Positions 17,101 through 24,068 of a stretch of 41,261 bases of DNA are shown one piece after another. A model generated the notes under the pieces. It had not been told where the DNA came from, ran no database searches, and saw only the letters and a program-made list of their open reading frames with translations. A program made the translations under genes and the position numbers. How positions within the stretch are numbered: the first letter of the stretch is position 1; each line of letters begins with the position of its first letter. The DNA comes from Dermatophilaceae bacterium (GTDB lineage Bacteria; Actinomycetota; Actinomycetes; Actinomycetales; Dermatophilaceae): assembly GCA_014377705.1 (NCBI GenBank), contig JACMPC010000188.1, forward strand, positions 1-41,261, given 5' to 3'.

Positions 17101-17667
17101 CTTCGCTACGCCGAGGCTCTGGCCCGACACGGCGATGCCGAGGAGCTTCTGAAGGCCCTGGCGCTGGCCAACCCGATCGGCGTGACCGATCGCATCCCGA
17201 ACGCGGCGCCACGGCAGTCGACGTGCTACTACTCGTCCTCCGACGCGACATTCGCCGACCGGTCCGAGGCGGCCGAGCACTACGACGAGGTGATGGCGGG
17301 CACGATGCCGCTCGAGGGCGGATGGCGGGTCTACTCCTCGGGCCCGGGGATCTTCCTGCGACTCGTCGTCGAGACCTTCCTCGGCGTGCGCCGGCGCGGC
17401 GACCACCTGGAGATCGACCCGGTGCTTGCCCACGGGCTGGACGGTATGCAGGCGACCATCCCGCTGGACGGCGCGCCGCTGGAGCTGACCTTCCGGGTCG
17501 GGCCCAGTGGCGTGGGGCCTGTGGCTGTGAGCCTCAACGGCGTCGCACTGCCGACGACGCCGCTGTCAAACCCCTACCGTCCCGCTGGCGTCCTCATCGA
17601 CATGGATCGGGTCAGGGCGGCGATGCAGACCACCGGGCGCAACCACCTCGAGATCGAGGTGTCCTGA
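14101..17667 (+). CDS. GH94 1,2-beta-oligoglucan phosphorylase
   Basis: A cytoplasmic phosphorylase that should split sophoro-oligosaccharides with phosphate to give alpha-glucose 1-phosphate and a shortened chain. The 1188 residues match the large size of 1,2-beta-oligoglucan phosphorylases rather than cellobiose phosphorylase (about 800). N-terminal stretches are characteristic of that group: LYLRIRG, VYAQDLALAPYGAVRACEYYV, SQYLDLTP, VGVRQNMPG and EGTGWGTDALQLVG. The catalytic domain has GHGDWNDSLQPADP, with the DWND motif (793-796) holding the GH94 acid. Three low-complexity repeats interrupt it (near residues 282-296, 594-610 and 837-868). ATG 14101 has no clear ribosome-binding site; ATG 14152 is an alternative. 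The stop directly abuts the GH3 start. Confidence 0.9.
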   Translation: MTAEGEASRTGCVSSRSGMAARFTTSGVLQRLEVGDRSLLMYPADELEAGPANLYLRIRGTEGAESMALMGPGSDSTVRWNSDGPIISGTWRELDYSITFRLADAFTAWFWHVSVTSRRSAPTEIDLVYAQDLALAPYGAVRACEYYVSQYLDLTPVETPSAGIAVGVRQNMPGPTAPWATIGCLTEGTGWGTDALQLVGRAHHAGAPLPGLASNDLPSTRLQHEHTLALLQARPAQLAGGETMSTGFFGAYQGNHPAATSDDDAPVVAEVLAQPEALRPEAHGPVTHGPQTHGPVSDAAPIGGAPVAGSLFSSAPALECAPLDDSQLLNLAGPGRRHAEWDGQSLLSYFADDGSHIVTSAKQTAVLRPHGHLMRTGTALVPDEGSLTTTTWMAGTFHSQVTQGHASLNRLLSTRRSYLGLRQAQGLRVFVQSPQGQDGWTLLDEPSAWAVSLDACRWWYAHDGGLLEVISTAPAGSHELGLTVRVVQGPPTRILVCANVALDGDDGQAPEPPLMDHDDAGVTVRPLAGSQASARFPAGSFRLSWAPGAVDQAGRDEALFLDGRTRDLPWITLRTAPTNGIHLSLTAALIPASNLAGQDLIEPDLAGQDLPFWDGISASVRLRPPAGSTLAPEISRLDTVLPWFAHDALIHYLSPRGLEQSTGGAWGTRDVCQGPVGLLIALGQTAPLRDLIVRVFQAQNARGDWPQSFDFYPREALGGQDAHGDVVFWPVLALGEYLAVTGDDSLLAERLSFVDGREATATEPLLEHVRRALNLIASSTVPGTPLPAYGHGDWNDSLQPADPLLAARLCSTWTATLQVQALGTLAGSLRAVISRLDGQGAAQTDVQSDVQSDGQGAGQIAGHSDGQRAEIIGYAEQCEHIADETAQALRTLLMRDGLLAGYGLFGDDGSIEHLVHPCDHRTGLRYGLLQIIHAISGDLLSPGEALQHLDVLDKHLIGPDGARLFDRPARYHGGPMEVFQRAEASTFFGREIGIMYTHAHLRYAEALARHGDAEELLKALALANPIGVTDRIPNAAPRQSTCYYSSSDATFADRSEAAEHYDEVMAGTMPLEGGWRVYSSGPGIFLRLVVETFLGVRRRGDHLEIDPVLAHGLDGMQATIPLDGAPLELTFRVGPSGVGPVAVSLNGVALPTTPLSNPYRPAGVLIDMDRVRAAMQTTGRNHLEIEVS
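14945..14989 (+). repeat. 15-bp in-frame tandem repeat in the phosphorylase
   Basis: Three copies of CTCATGGACCTGTGA (middle one CTCATGGACCTCAGA) encode a His/Gly/Pro/Thr linker (HGPVTHGPQTHGPV) near residues 282-296. It lies between the N-terminal domain and the next conserved block. Confidence 0.92.
15881..15929 (+). repeat. 30-bp in-frame duplication in the phosphorylase
   Basis: ACCTGGCCGGACAGGACCT at 15881-15899 recurs with two changes at 15911-15929, a 30-bp period. The encoded stretch repeats LAGQDL (NLAGQDLIEPDLAGQDL). Confidence 0.8.
16609..16704 (+). repeat. 12-bp in-frame tandem repeat in the phosphorylase
   Basis: Eight 12-bp units related to GACGGTCAGAGT encode eight tetrapeptides: DGQG, AAQT, DVQS, DVQS, DGQG, AGQI, AGHS and DGQR (residues 837-868). 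The third position is Gln in seven of the eight. The array sits in the catalytic region after the DWND motif, where a surface loop would be expected. Confidence 0.93.
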
Positions 17668-19965
17668 GTGACCACCGGGAAGGAAAGCCAGCAAGGCCAT
17701 GGAGGCAAGGAAGGCGGTGGCACCGTGCGGCCGTGGCTGCGGCCCGACCTCTCGCTCGAACAGCGGGTCGAGGCCTTGCTGTCAGAGATGACCCTGACCG
17801 AGAAGGTGGGGCAGACCCACCAGATCGCCAACGTCGACGCCAGCCTCAACCACGACCTGCTGAGCAGCGGCGGGCTCGGATCGGCACTGACTGCCAGCGG
17901 CGCCACGGCGGGCAACGAACGTGACGAGGGTGTCCGCGTCTCCGCCATCAACGCGGCGCAGCGAGTGGCCGTCAGGGAGTCGCGTCTGGGGATTCCCGTG
18001 CTCTTCGGACGGGACGTCATCCACGGCCACCGGACTGTCTTCCCGATCCCGCTCGGGCTCGCCGCGGCCTGGGACGAGGACCTCGTATGCCGCACCGCCC
18101 GGCTCGCCGCGGCCGAGGCGACGCAAGACGGAGTCGCCTGGACCTTCGCGCCGATGCTGGACATCTCCGAGGAACCCCGCTGGGGCCGGGTCGCCGAGTC
18201 TCTCGGTGAGGCTCCAGTACTCGCCGGGCGCCTTGGCGCCGCGATGGTGCGCGGCTTCCAGGGCGACACCCCCGGCGAGTCCCACACGATCGCGGCCTGC
18301 GCCAAACACTTTGTCGGCTACGGGCTGGTCGGGGGCGGCCGGGACTACGAGACGGTCCAGGTTGGGGAGAACACCCTGCGCAACTGCCATCTGCGCCCGT
18401 TCCGGGCCGCTGTAGAGGCTGGGTGCGCGACCGTCATGGCGGCGTTCACGGATGTCGACGGCGTGCCCATGCACGCCCACCGCCACCTGCTGCGGGAGGT
18501 GCTCAAGGGAGAGTGGGGCTTCGACGGTGTCGTGGTCGCCGACTGGGACGGCGTGGGACAGCTGGTCAACCAGGGCGTGGCCGCAGATCTGCGCGACGCG
18601 GCCGCCCAGGCCATCGCCGCCGGGGTGGACATCGACATGGTCTCCGGCGCCTACGCGGCACACCTGGCCGAGTTGGTCGAGGCCGGCCTGGTGCCCCTGG
18701 ACCTGGTGGACGACGCCGCGCGCCGGGTGATCCGCCTCAAGATCCGGCAGAGACTCTTCGAGCATCCGTATGTCGCCTCGACCACCAACGCGCCCGGCCC
18801 CCGGACGGAGTCGAGGGTACTGGCCCGCGAAGCGGCCGCTGCCTCCTTCGTGCTGCTGTCCAACAACCCCACACGGAGCATCAGCACCCGGGACGGCACT
18901 CACAAGGGCCCCCAAGAAGGCACGCAGGGGGGCGCTCAGAAGGGCCCTCAGTACGCCGGCATCCTGCCGTTGGCTGCGAAGCCGGGCCGGGTCCTGGTGA
19001 CCGGTCCCTTCGCTCAGGAGGGGGAGGCTCTGCTCGGCACCTGGACCCTGGACGGCCGGGCCGAGGACGTCGCCAGCCCCGCAGCTGCCCTGCGGGCCCG
19101 GTTACTGGACGGCGCCATCATCGACGACGGTCGATTCAACGACCGCACCCTGCACCTGGTCCGCGAGGCCGACACCACCATCGCCCTCGTCGGCGAGCAC
19201 CCGTCACGGTCGGGTGAGGCAAACTCGGTCACCGACCTCGGGCTGCCGGCCGGCCAGCTCGAGGTCCTGCGCGCCATCTCGGCCCTGGGCAAACCGCTGG
19301 TGGTCGTCGTGTTCACCGGCAGGCCGCTGGACCTGGGCGAGGTCCTGGACCTGGCCGACGCCGTCCTGGTCGCCTGGCACCCCGGGGTCGAGGCCGGACC
19401 TGCCCTGATCGAGACCTTGTTCGGTGATCGCTCACCCGGTGGCCGGCTGCCGATGACCTTCCCGCGCAGCGGTGGTCACCTTCCGTCCAGCACGCTGGCC
19501 CGACCCACCGGCCGGCCTGTCAGCCCCGCTGACGACCGGGTGTCGGGCCGCTACCTGGACACGCTGGCGGTGCCACGTCTGCCGTTCGGATCAGGCCTGA
19601 CCTACACCACGTTCGGCTACGGGACGTTGCGGCTGTCGGCGCGCGAGATGCCACTGCACGGGGGATCCCTGCAGGCCAGCGTCGAGGTCACCAACACCGG
19701 GAGCCGTCCGGGCCGTGAGGTCGTCCAGCTCTACCTGCGTGACCTCGTCGCCGACGTGACGCGCCCGTTGCTCGAGCTCGCCGACTGGGTGAGCCTGGTG
19801 CTGGACCCCGGTGTCACCGGGACGGCCACCTTCGCGATCACCCCCGCGCAGCTCGCATACTACGACCGCACGATGACGCTGCGGAGCGACCCGGGGGAGG
19901 CCGTCATCACGGTCGGTCCGGACGCCTCCAGCAGCGTCACGGCCCGGATCACGGTGACGGGCTGA
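17668..19965 (+). CDS. GH3 beta-glucosidase
   Basis: Cytoplasmic exo-glucosidase expected to cleave short beta-gluco-oligosaccharides such as sophorose to glucose. The 765 residues include a TIM-barrel domain with GRDVIHGHRTVFPIPLGLAA, AKHFVGYGLVGGGRDYE, and GVVVADWDG, where Asp292 is the family nucleophile. A second domain follows (GEHPSRSGEAN, with a candidate acid/base Glu, and AWHPGVEAGPALIETLFGD). A C-terminal fibronectin-III-like domain has VTNTGSRPGREVVQLYL. No signal peptide is seen. GTG 17668 abuts the phosphorylase stop; GTG 17725, with AAGGAAGG upstream, is a reasonable alternative that drops a Gly/Lys/Gln-rich leader. A 12-bp repeat interrupts residues 410-429. The pairing with the phosphorylase parallels Listeria innocua, where a GH3 enzyme lies beside its oligoglucan phosphorylase. 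Confidence 0.93.
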   Translation: MTTGKESQQGHGGKEGGGTVRPWLRPDLSLEQRVEALLSEMTLTEKVGQTHQIANVDASLNHDLLSSGGLGSALTASGATAGNERDEGVRVSAINAAQRVAVRESRLGIPVLFGRDVIHGHRTVFPIPLGLAAAWDEDLVCRTARLAAAEATQDGVAWTFAPMLDISEEPRWGRVAESLGEAPVLAGRLGAAMVRGFQGDTPGESHTIAACAKHFVGYGLVGGGRDYETVQVGENTLRNCHLRPFRAAVEAGCATVMAAFTDVDGVPMHAHRHLLREVLKGEWGFDGVVVADWDGVGQLVNQGVAADLRDAAAQAIAAGVDIDMVSGAYAAHLAELVEAGLVPLDLVDDAARRVIRLKIRQRLFEHPYVASTTNAPGPRTESRVLAREAAAASFVLLSNNPTRSISTRDGTHKGPQEGTQGGAQKGPQYAGILPLAAKPGRVLVTGPFAQEGEALLGTWTLDGRAEDVASPAAALRARLLDGAIIDDGRFNDRTLHLVREADTTIALVGEHPSRSGEANSVTDLGLPAGQLEVLRAISALGKPLVVVVFTGRPLDLGEVLDLADAVLVAWHPGVEAGPALIETLFGDRSPGGRLPMTFPRSGGHLPSSTLARPTGRPVSPADDRVSGRYLDTLAVPRLPFGSGLTYTTFGYGTLRLSAREMPLHGGSLQASVEVTNTGSRPGREVVQLYLRDLVADVTRPLLELADWVSLVLDPGVTGTATFAITPAQLAYYDRTMTLRSDPGEAVITVGPDASSSVTARITVTG
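18895..18954 (+). repeat. 12-bp in-frame tandem repeat in the GH3 gene
   Basis: Five degenerate 12-bp units encode GTHK, GPQE, GTQG, GAQK and GPQY (residues 410-429) between the two GH3 catalytic domains. Gln at the third position in four units echoes the tetrapeptides in the neighbouring phosphorylase. Confidence 0.88.
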
Positions 19966-19981
19966 GCAACCCCGGTAATAT
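19954..19981 (+). promoter_or_regulatory. possible promoter giving a leaderless mannosyltransferase mRNA
   Basis: TAATAT (19976-19981) is a good -10, with GTGACG (19954-19959) 16 bases upstream as a partial -35. The ATG begins eight bases after the -10 and no ribosome-binding site is present, so transcription could start at or next to the ATG. Confidence 0.45.
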
Positions 19982-19989
19982 CGCGCCTG

Positions 19990-21276
19990 ATGATGTCTAC
20001 GGGTGATGCGACGGCGGCACCGACCAGATCGGCCCAGGATACCGCCTCTGCGACCCTGCACTTAGGGCCGTTTCCCATCCGACTCTCGATCTGGCTGCCG
20101 CTGGTCATCTTCGGCCTGACCCGGATCTATGGCCTGGCGATCATCGCCCTCGCCTCGCGTCGACAGGTGGCCCTCCCGTCCCCGGACCACCCGGGCATCT
20201 ACCAGTTCACCGCCCGCCCGGCCTCACCTGGCTACCTGGGGTTGATCACCAACTGGGACGGCCAGTGGTACGAACGCATCGCGACCCTGGGCTATCACCT
20301 GCCCGGGGCGAGCGACCCCGGCGCCGCGGACACGCTCCACACCTTCGCCTTCCTGCCGGCGTTCCCCACAGCCGTCGGCGCCCTGATGGCCCTGACCGGC
20401 CTCAGCTTCGCGGTGTGCGCCTCGGCGCTCAACCTGGCGGCCGGCGGCGGCGCACTGGTCGTGATGTTCGCCCTGACCGAGCGCACGGCCGGCCGGTTCG
20501 CGGCCGCCACCGCGGTCCTGTTCACCAGCTGCTTCGTGGCGGCACCCTTGTTCCAGGCGGCGTACTCCGAGAGCATCTCCCTGCTGCTCGTCTGCAGCAG
20601 CCTGCTGCTGATCGCGCAACGTCGATACTGCTGGGCGGTGGCGGTGGTGCTGCTGCTGTCGCTGACCCGGCTGGTGACCCCTCCACTGGCCGTCGTGGTG
20701 ATCGTCCATGCGGTTGTCCGCTATCGCGGTCGGGCCAAGGACCCGGTCAGCCGGGGCGAGGCGGTGTGGCTGGCCGTGCTGACCGTGGTCTCGGCGGCCT
20801 CGGTGACGTTGTGGTCGTCGATCACGTCCGTGATCACCAGCGGAGTCGACACCGGCGCCAGCCGGGGCAGCTTCACCACCGCGGTCGGGGCGGCCAGATT
20901 CGGCTGGTTCACCAACGCCTACGAGCACATCAGCTGGATCGGGGTGGTGGGCCTGGGCGTTTTGGCCGTGCTTCTGGTGATGCTGGCCTGCAGCCCGCTG
21001 ACCCGGACCTGGGGCCTGGAGGTACGGACCTGGTTTTCCATCTACCCGATCTTCCTGTTGTTCACCGCCGGCGTGCACACCGGGATGCTCCGGTACCTTC
21101 TGCTCGCCTTCCCCCTGGCCCTGCTGATGATCGGCAGTCCTGATCCCGCCGTGATCCCGCGCAGGCGGGCGATCCTGGTCATGACCGTGTGCGCCATCAG
21201 CCTGGCGCTGCAGATCCCCTGGGTCGCGCACGCGCTGGTGGTCACCCCGCTGGCCGGCAAGCCCTGGCTGCCCTGA
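19990..21276 (+). CDS. PIG-V-like integral membrane mannosyltransferase
   Basis: A multispanning GT-C type membrane protein of 428 residues with about ten hydrophobic helices. An early extracytoplasmic loop carries NWDGQWYERIATLGY and then HTFAFLPAFP, features of the PIG-V family that uses polyprenyl-phosphate mannose. It probably adds mannose to a lipid or glycan on the outer face of the membrane. Two ATG codons in a row (19990, 19993) could start it; there is no ribosome-binding site, but a -10 element sits eight bases upstream. It lies 24 bases after the GH3 gene and three bases before pabB. Whether it belongs to the sugar operon is unclear. Acceptor and exact sugar are unknown. Confidence 0.75.
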   Translation: MMSTGDATAAPTRSAQDTASATLHLGPFPIRLSIWLPLVIFGLTRIYGLAIIALASRRQVALPSPDHPGIYQFTARPASPGYLGLITNWDGQWYERIATLGYHLPGASDPGAADTLHTFAFLPAFPTAVGALMALTGLSFAVCASALNLAAGGGALVVMFALTERTAGRFAAATAVLFTSCFVAAPLFQAAYSESISLLLVCSSLLLIAQRRYCWAVAVVLLLSLTRLVTPPLAVVVIVHAVVRYRGRAKDPVSRGEAVWLAVLTVVSAASVTLWSSITSVITSGVDTGASRGSFTTAVGAARFGWFTNAYEHISWIGVVGLGVLAVLLVMLACSPLTRTWGLEVRTWFSIYPIFLLFTAGVHTGMLRYLLLAFPLALLMIGSPDPAVIPRRRAILVMTVCAISLALQIPWVAHALVVTPLAGKPWLP

Positions 21277-21279
21277 GCC

Positions 21280-22305
21280 GTGGGATACGCACGCTTCGGC
21301 AGTCGGTCAGCCAGCAGGGTGATCGAGATCACCGACGACATCGCCTGCCTGGACGGGGGCGGTTTCTGGGCCCTCGTGATGACCTTCGAGGGCGAGGTCA
21401 CCTGCGTTCGCTTCGCTGACGTGACCGGCCCCGGGGTGCCGCGACCACGAGCGCGACATCGAGACTGGGTGCCCCTGACCGGGGACTGGTCCTCGTCCCT
21501 GGACGAGACGGCATACCTGCTCGGCGTTCGGCAGATCCGTGAGCGGATCGCGGCCGGTGAGGTGTACCAGGCCTGTCTCTGCCGGGTCATGAGCCATCCT
21601 CTGGGCGAGCCCGCCGACCTCTCGAGCCTGGAAGTCGTTCTCGCGCAGGGCAACCCGGCTCCGTATGCCAGCCGTATCTGCGTGCCCGAGGCCGGTCTGG
21701 ACGTGCTCAGCGCCTCACCTGAGGCTTTCCTGATCCGGGATGGGGCTGCGATCGAGTCCCGCCCGATCAAGGGGACCGCCACGAGCATGGCCGCGATGCT
21801 GGCCAAGGACTACGCGGAGAACGTGATGATCGCCGACCTCGTCCGCAACGACCTGTCAGCGGTATGCCGCCCCGGCACCGTGAGCGTTGATGCCCTGTGC
21901 GCCCCGGAGGATCATCCGGGCCTGACCCATCTGGTGACTACCGTCTCCGGAGCGCTGCGTCCCGGCGCGGGCTGGGCCGACGTCCTGTCGGCGACGTTTC
22001 CCCCCGGTTCGGTGTCCGGCGCGCCGAAGTCGTCGGCGCTGCGGGTCATCGCCGATCTTGAGACAATCCCGCGCGGTCCGTACTGCGGAGCGGTGGGGTG
22101 GGTGGATGCGGATGCCCGGCAGGGCGTGCTTGCCGTCGGCATCCGGACGTTCTGGGCCGACCGGGACGCCGACGGAGCCCGGTGGCTGAGGTTCGGCAGC
22201 GGAGGCGCGATCACCTGGGCGTCAGAGCCCGCCCGGGAATGGGCTGAGACAGAGCTCAAGGCTGCTCGCCTGGTCGGGCTGGCATCTGCGAGAGTGAAGA
22301 CATGA
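21280..22305 (+). CDS. pabB: aminodeoxychorismate synthase component I (chorismate-binding)
   Basis: Converts chorismate and ammonia to 4-amino-4-deoxychorismate for folate synthesis. The 341 residues are essentially the chorismate-binding domain. Motifs are AAGEVYQACLC, SASPEAFLIRDG, ESRPIKGTA, MIADLVRNDLSAVC, THLVTTVSGALR, FPPGSVSGAPKSSALRVI and YCGAVGWVD. The N-terminal domain common in full-length PabB/TrpE is very short, as in many actinobacterial single-domain forms. No glutaminase (PabA) gene is adjacent, so it must be supplied from elsewhere. The GTG start is three bases after the mannosyltransferase stop, without a clear ribosome-binding site. The stop overlaps pabC (ATGA), which supports PabB over anthranilate synthase. 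Confidence 0.86.
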   Translation: MGYARFGSRSASRVIEITDDIACLDGGGFWALVMTFEGEVTCVRFADVTGPGVPRPRARHRDWVPLTGDWSSSLDETAYLLGVRQIRERIAAGEVYQACLCRVMSHPLGEPADLSSLEVVLAQGNPAPYASRICVPEAGLDVLSASPEAFLIRDGAAIESRPIKGTATSMAAMLAKDYAENVMIADLVRNDLSAVCRPGTVSVDALCAPEDHPGLTHLVTTVSGALRPGAGWADVLSATFPPGSVSGAPKSSALRVIADLETIPRGPYCGAVGWVDADARQGVLAVGIRTFWADRDADGARWLRFGSGGAITWASEPAREWAETELKAARLVGLASARVKT

Positions 22306-23177
22306 GCACATCCGCCACACACGAGAACACGCGGGCCGACGAGATCCGGGTGTGGGTCAACGGCGAGATGGTGGACGGCGGTTCGCCGTCCATCGGCGCC
22401 CTTGACCACGGGCTCACGGTCGGCGACGGGGTCTTCGAGACCTGCAAGGTCGTGGACGGAGTGCCGTTCGCCCTCAGCCGTCACGCAGCCAGGCTGGACC
22501 GTTCAATGGCCGGGCTCGGCCTGCCTGCGGCGGACCATGCCGTCATCAACGCCGGCATCAGGTCAGTTCTTGCGGGGGAGCCGATCGCGTTCGGACGGCT
22601 TCGGTACACCGTGACCGGCGGCGCGGGTCCGCTGGGATCTGACCGCAGCCGCTCGCCCCTGACGTACATCGTCACCGCCGGAAGCCAGCCGCCGAACCCT
22701 GAATCCGGCAAGCTGGTCGTCGTCCCGTGGACCCGGAACGAGCGCGGCGCCACGGCGGGGCTGAAGACCACGTCATACGTGGAGAACGTTGTCGCCCTTG
22801 CCTTCGCCCACGATCGCGGGGGAGTGGAGGCGCTCTTCGCCAACAGCGTGGGCAACGTTTGCGAGTGCACCGGGTCCAACATCTTCGTGGTCGCCGGCGG
22901 CGAGATCCTCACCCCCGACCTGGCTTCCGGCCCGCTGGCGGGGGTGACCCGCGACCTCGTCATCACCTGGTGCCGGCAGGAGGGGATCACCGTTCGTGAG
23001 GAGCCGCTGCCGATGGCGATCCTGGATCAGGCCTCGGAGGTGTTCATCACCTCCTCGACCAAGGACGTCCTGCCCCTCCACGGCATCGATGACCGCCCGC
23101 TGCCCGCCACCGGCCCGCTCACCACGCGTGCCGCCGAGATCTTTGCCAGGCTGTCCCGTGAGCGTCTCGACCCCTGA
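22302..23177 (+). CDS. pabC: aminodeoxychorismate lyase (class IV aminotransferase)
   Basis: A PLP enzyme that releases 4-aminobenzoate and pyruvate from aminodeoxychorismate, the step after PabB. The 291 residues show the class IV fold: VWVNGEMVDGG, LDHGLTVGDGVFETCKVVDG, then GLKTTSYVENVVAL with Lys155 as the probable PLP lysine. CECTGSNIFVV and EVFITSSTKDVLPL complete the cofactor site. The class also includes branched-chain and D-amino acid aminotransferases, but the 4-bp overlap with pabB makes PabC the best assignment. Confidence 0.87.
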   Translation: MSTSATHENTRADEIRVWVNGEMVDGGSPSIGALDHGLTVGDGVFETCKVVDGVPFALSRHAARLDRSMAGLGLPAADHAVINAGIRSVLAGEPIAFGRLRYTVTGGAGPLGSDRSRSPLTYIVTAGSQPPNPESGKLVVVPWTRNERGATAGLKTTSYVENVVALAFAHDRGGVEALFANSVGNVCECTGSNIFVVAGGEILTPDLASGPLAGVTRDLVITWCRQEGITVREEPLPMAILDQASEVFITSSTKDVLPLHGIDDRPLPATGPLTTRAAEIFARLSRERLDP

Positions 23178-23271
23178 CCAGAGGCGGATCCCAGCGTCAT
23201 GATGGTTAAGACCCTGACACCCAGAGGTGGTAGACCATGAGAGCCACGACCCCCGTGAGAACCAGGACGCC

Positions 23272-23730
23272 ATGACCAAGGAGACTGATCGGCGCGACGA
23301 CGACCAAGACATCACCATCGATGCTGGCCGGGATGACTGGGAATGGCGACGCAAGATCCGCTCGAACCCGCACTCCCACCTGATCTACCGCATCGTCGTG
23401 GGCGTCGTCGGAACGGCCATCTTCGTGCTCGGGCTGATCATGGTGCCGTTCCCCGGCCCCGGCTGGCTGGTGGTCCTGCTGGGTCTGGCGGTTCTCGCCT
23501 CCGAGTTCAGGTGGGCACACGGCCTGTTGCAGCGGAGCAAGCACACGCTCAGGGTCTGGAACGACTGGGTCCAGCCCCAGCCCTGGTGGGTGAAGGGGCT
23601 GGTGCTCCTGGTCACCGGCATCGCCGTGGCCGCCATCTTCTGGGCACTCTTTCTGATCAGCGGGGTCCCGCCCTTCTTCCCGGACAGCATCGAGCAGTGG
23701 ATCCGCGGCGTGCCCGGTCTGGAGCACTGA
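23272..23730 (+). CDS. TIGR02611-type PGPGW membrane protein
   Basis: A small membrane protein of unknown function. From ATG 23272 it has 152 residues: a charged N-terminus, a helix near 50-65, the signature PFPGPGWLVVLLGLAVLASEF, and a second pair of helices near 115-140. This matches the PGPGW family (TIGR02611), common in actinobacteria and uncharacterised. GTG 23227 in frame would add 15 residues; AGGA before 23272 slightly favours the shorter form. It lies between pabC and a tRNA gene. Confidence 0.75.
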   Translation: MTKETDRRDDDQDITIDAGRDDWEWRRKIRSNPHSHLIYRIVVGVVGTAIFVLGLIMVPFPGPGWLVVLLGLAVLASEFRWAHGLLQRSKHTLRVWNDWVQPQPWWVKGLVLLVTGIAVAAIFWALFLISGVPPFFPDSIEQWIRGVPGLEH

Positions 23731-23764
23731 GGTGACCGCCCGGCGCCGTTCCGCGCGCACCCGA

Positions 23765-23795
23765 TTGGCGGTCTGCCAAGGGGAACGGCTATTCT
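23765..23795 (+). promoter_or_regulatory. probable promoter of tRNA-Val
   Basis: TTGGCG (23765-23770) and TATTCT (23790-23795), spacer 19, precede the tRNA by 36 bases. A 7-bp inverted repeat CTGTCCG/CGGACAG (23798-23804, 23817-23823) lies in the short 5' leader that processing would remove. Confidence 0.45.
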
Positions 23796-23831
23796 TCCTG
23801 TCCGCTGCCCGTATGTCGGACAGCACAGTTC

Positions 23832-23908
23832 GGACGTGTAGCTCAGCTGGTTAGAGCGCTCGCCTCACACGCGAGAGGTCAGGGGTTCGAGTCCCTTCAC
23901 GTCCACCA
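23832..23908 (+). tRNA. tRNA-Val (anticodon CAC), CCA encoded
   Basis: A full cloverleaf is visible. The acceptor stem is GGACGTG with CACGTCC, the D arm GCTC with GAGC, and the anticodon stem CTCGC with GCGAG around the loop CTCACAC (anticodon CAC). The T arm is AGGGG-TTCGAGT-CCCTT. Discriminator A and CCA are encoded (23905-23908). It reads GTG valine codons. A short CCGGC-AATG-GCCGG hairpin follows at 23917-23930 without a T run. Confidence 0.97.
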
Positions 23909-24068
23909 CATATGGACCGGCAATGGCCGGGAGCCTGATGACGTCGACACCGTCGGCCGCGGGCTTCAGACTCCGGGCCGATAGCATCGGGGCGGGCACC
24001 TTACGGAGGTGACCGAACCTCGCCGCCCTGCCGGGTGGCATACCGCATCGACCTTGCAGGAGCCAACT

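Noticed and set aside
12319-18954. Mobile element or horizontal island explaining the repeats
   Set aside because: No transposase, integrase, terminal repeats or target duplications were seen, and codon use outside the repeats resembles the rest of the window.
23931-24068. T-box leader for thrS
   Set aside because: No T-box bulge sequence or anti-terminator was found; only a 5-bp stem and a possible -10 are present.
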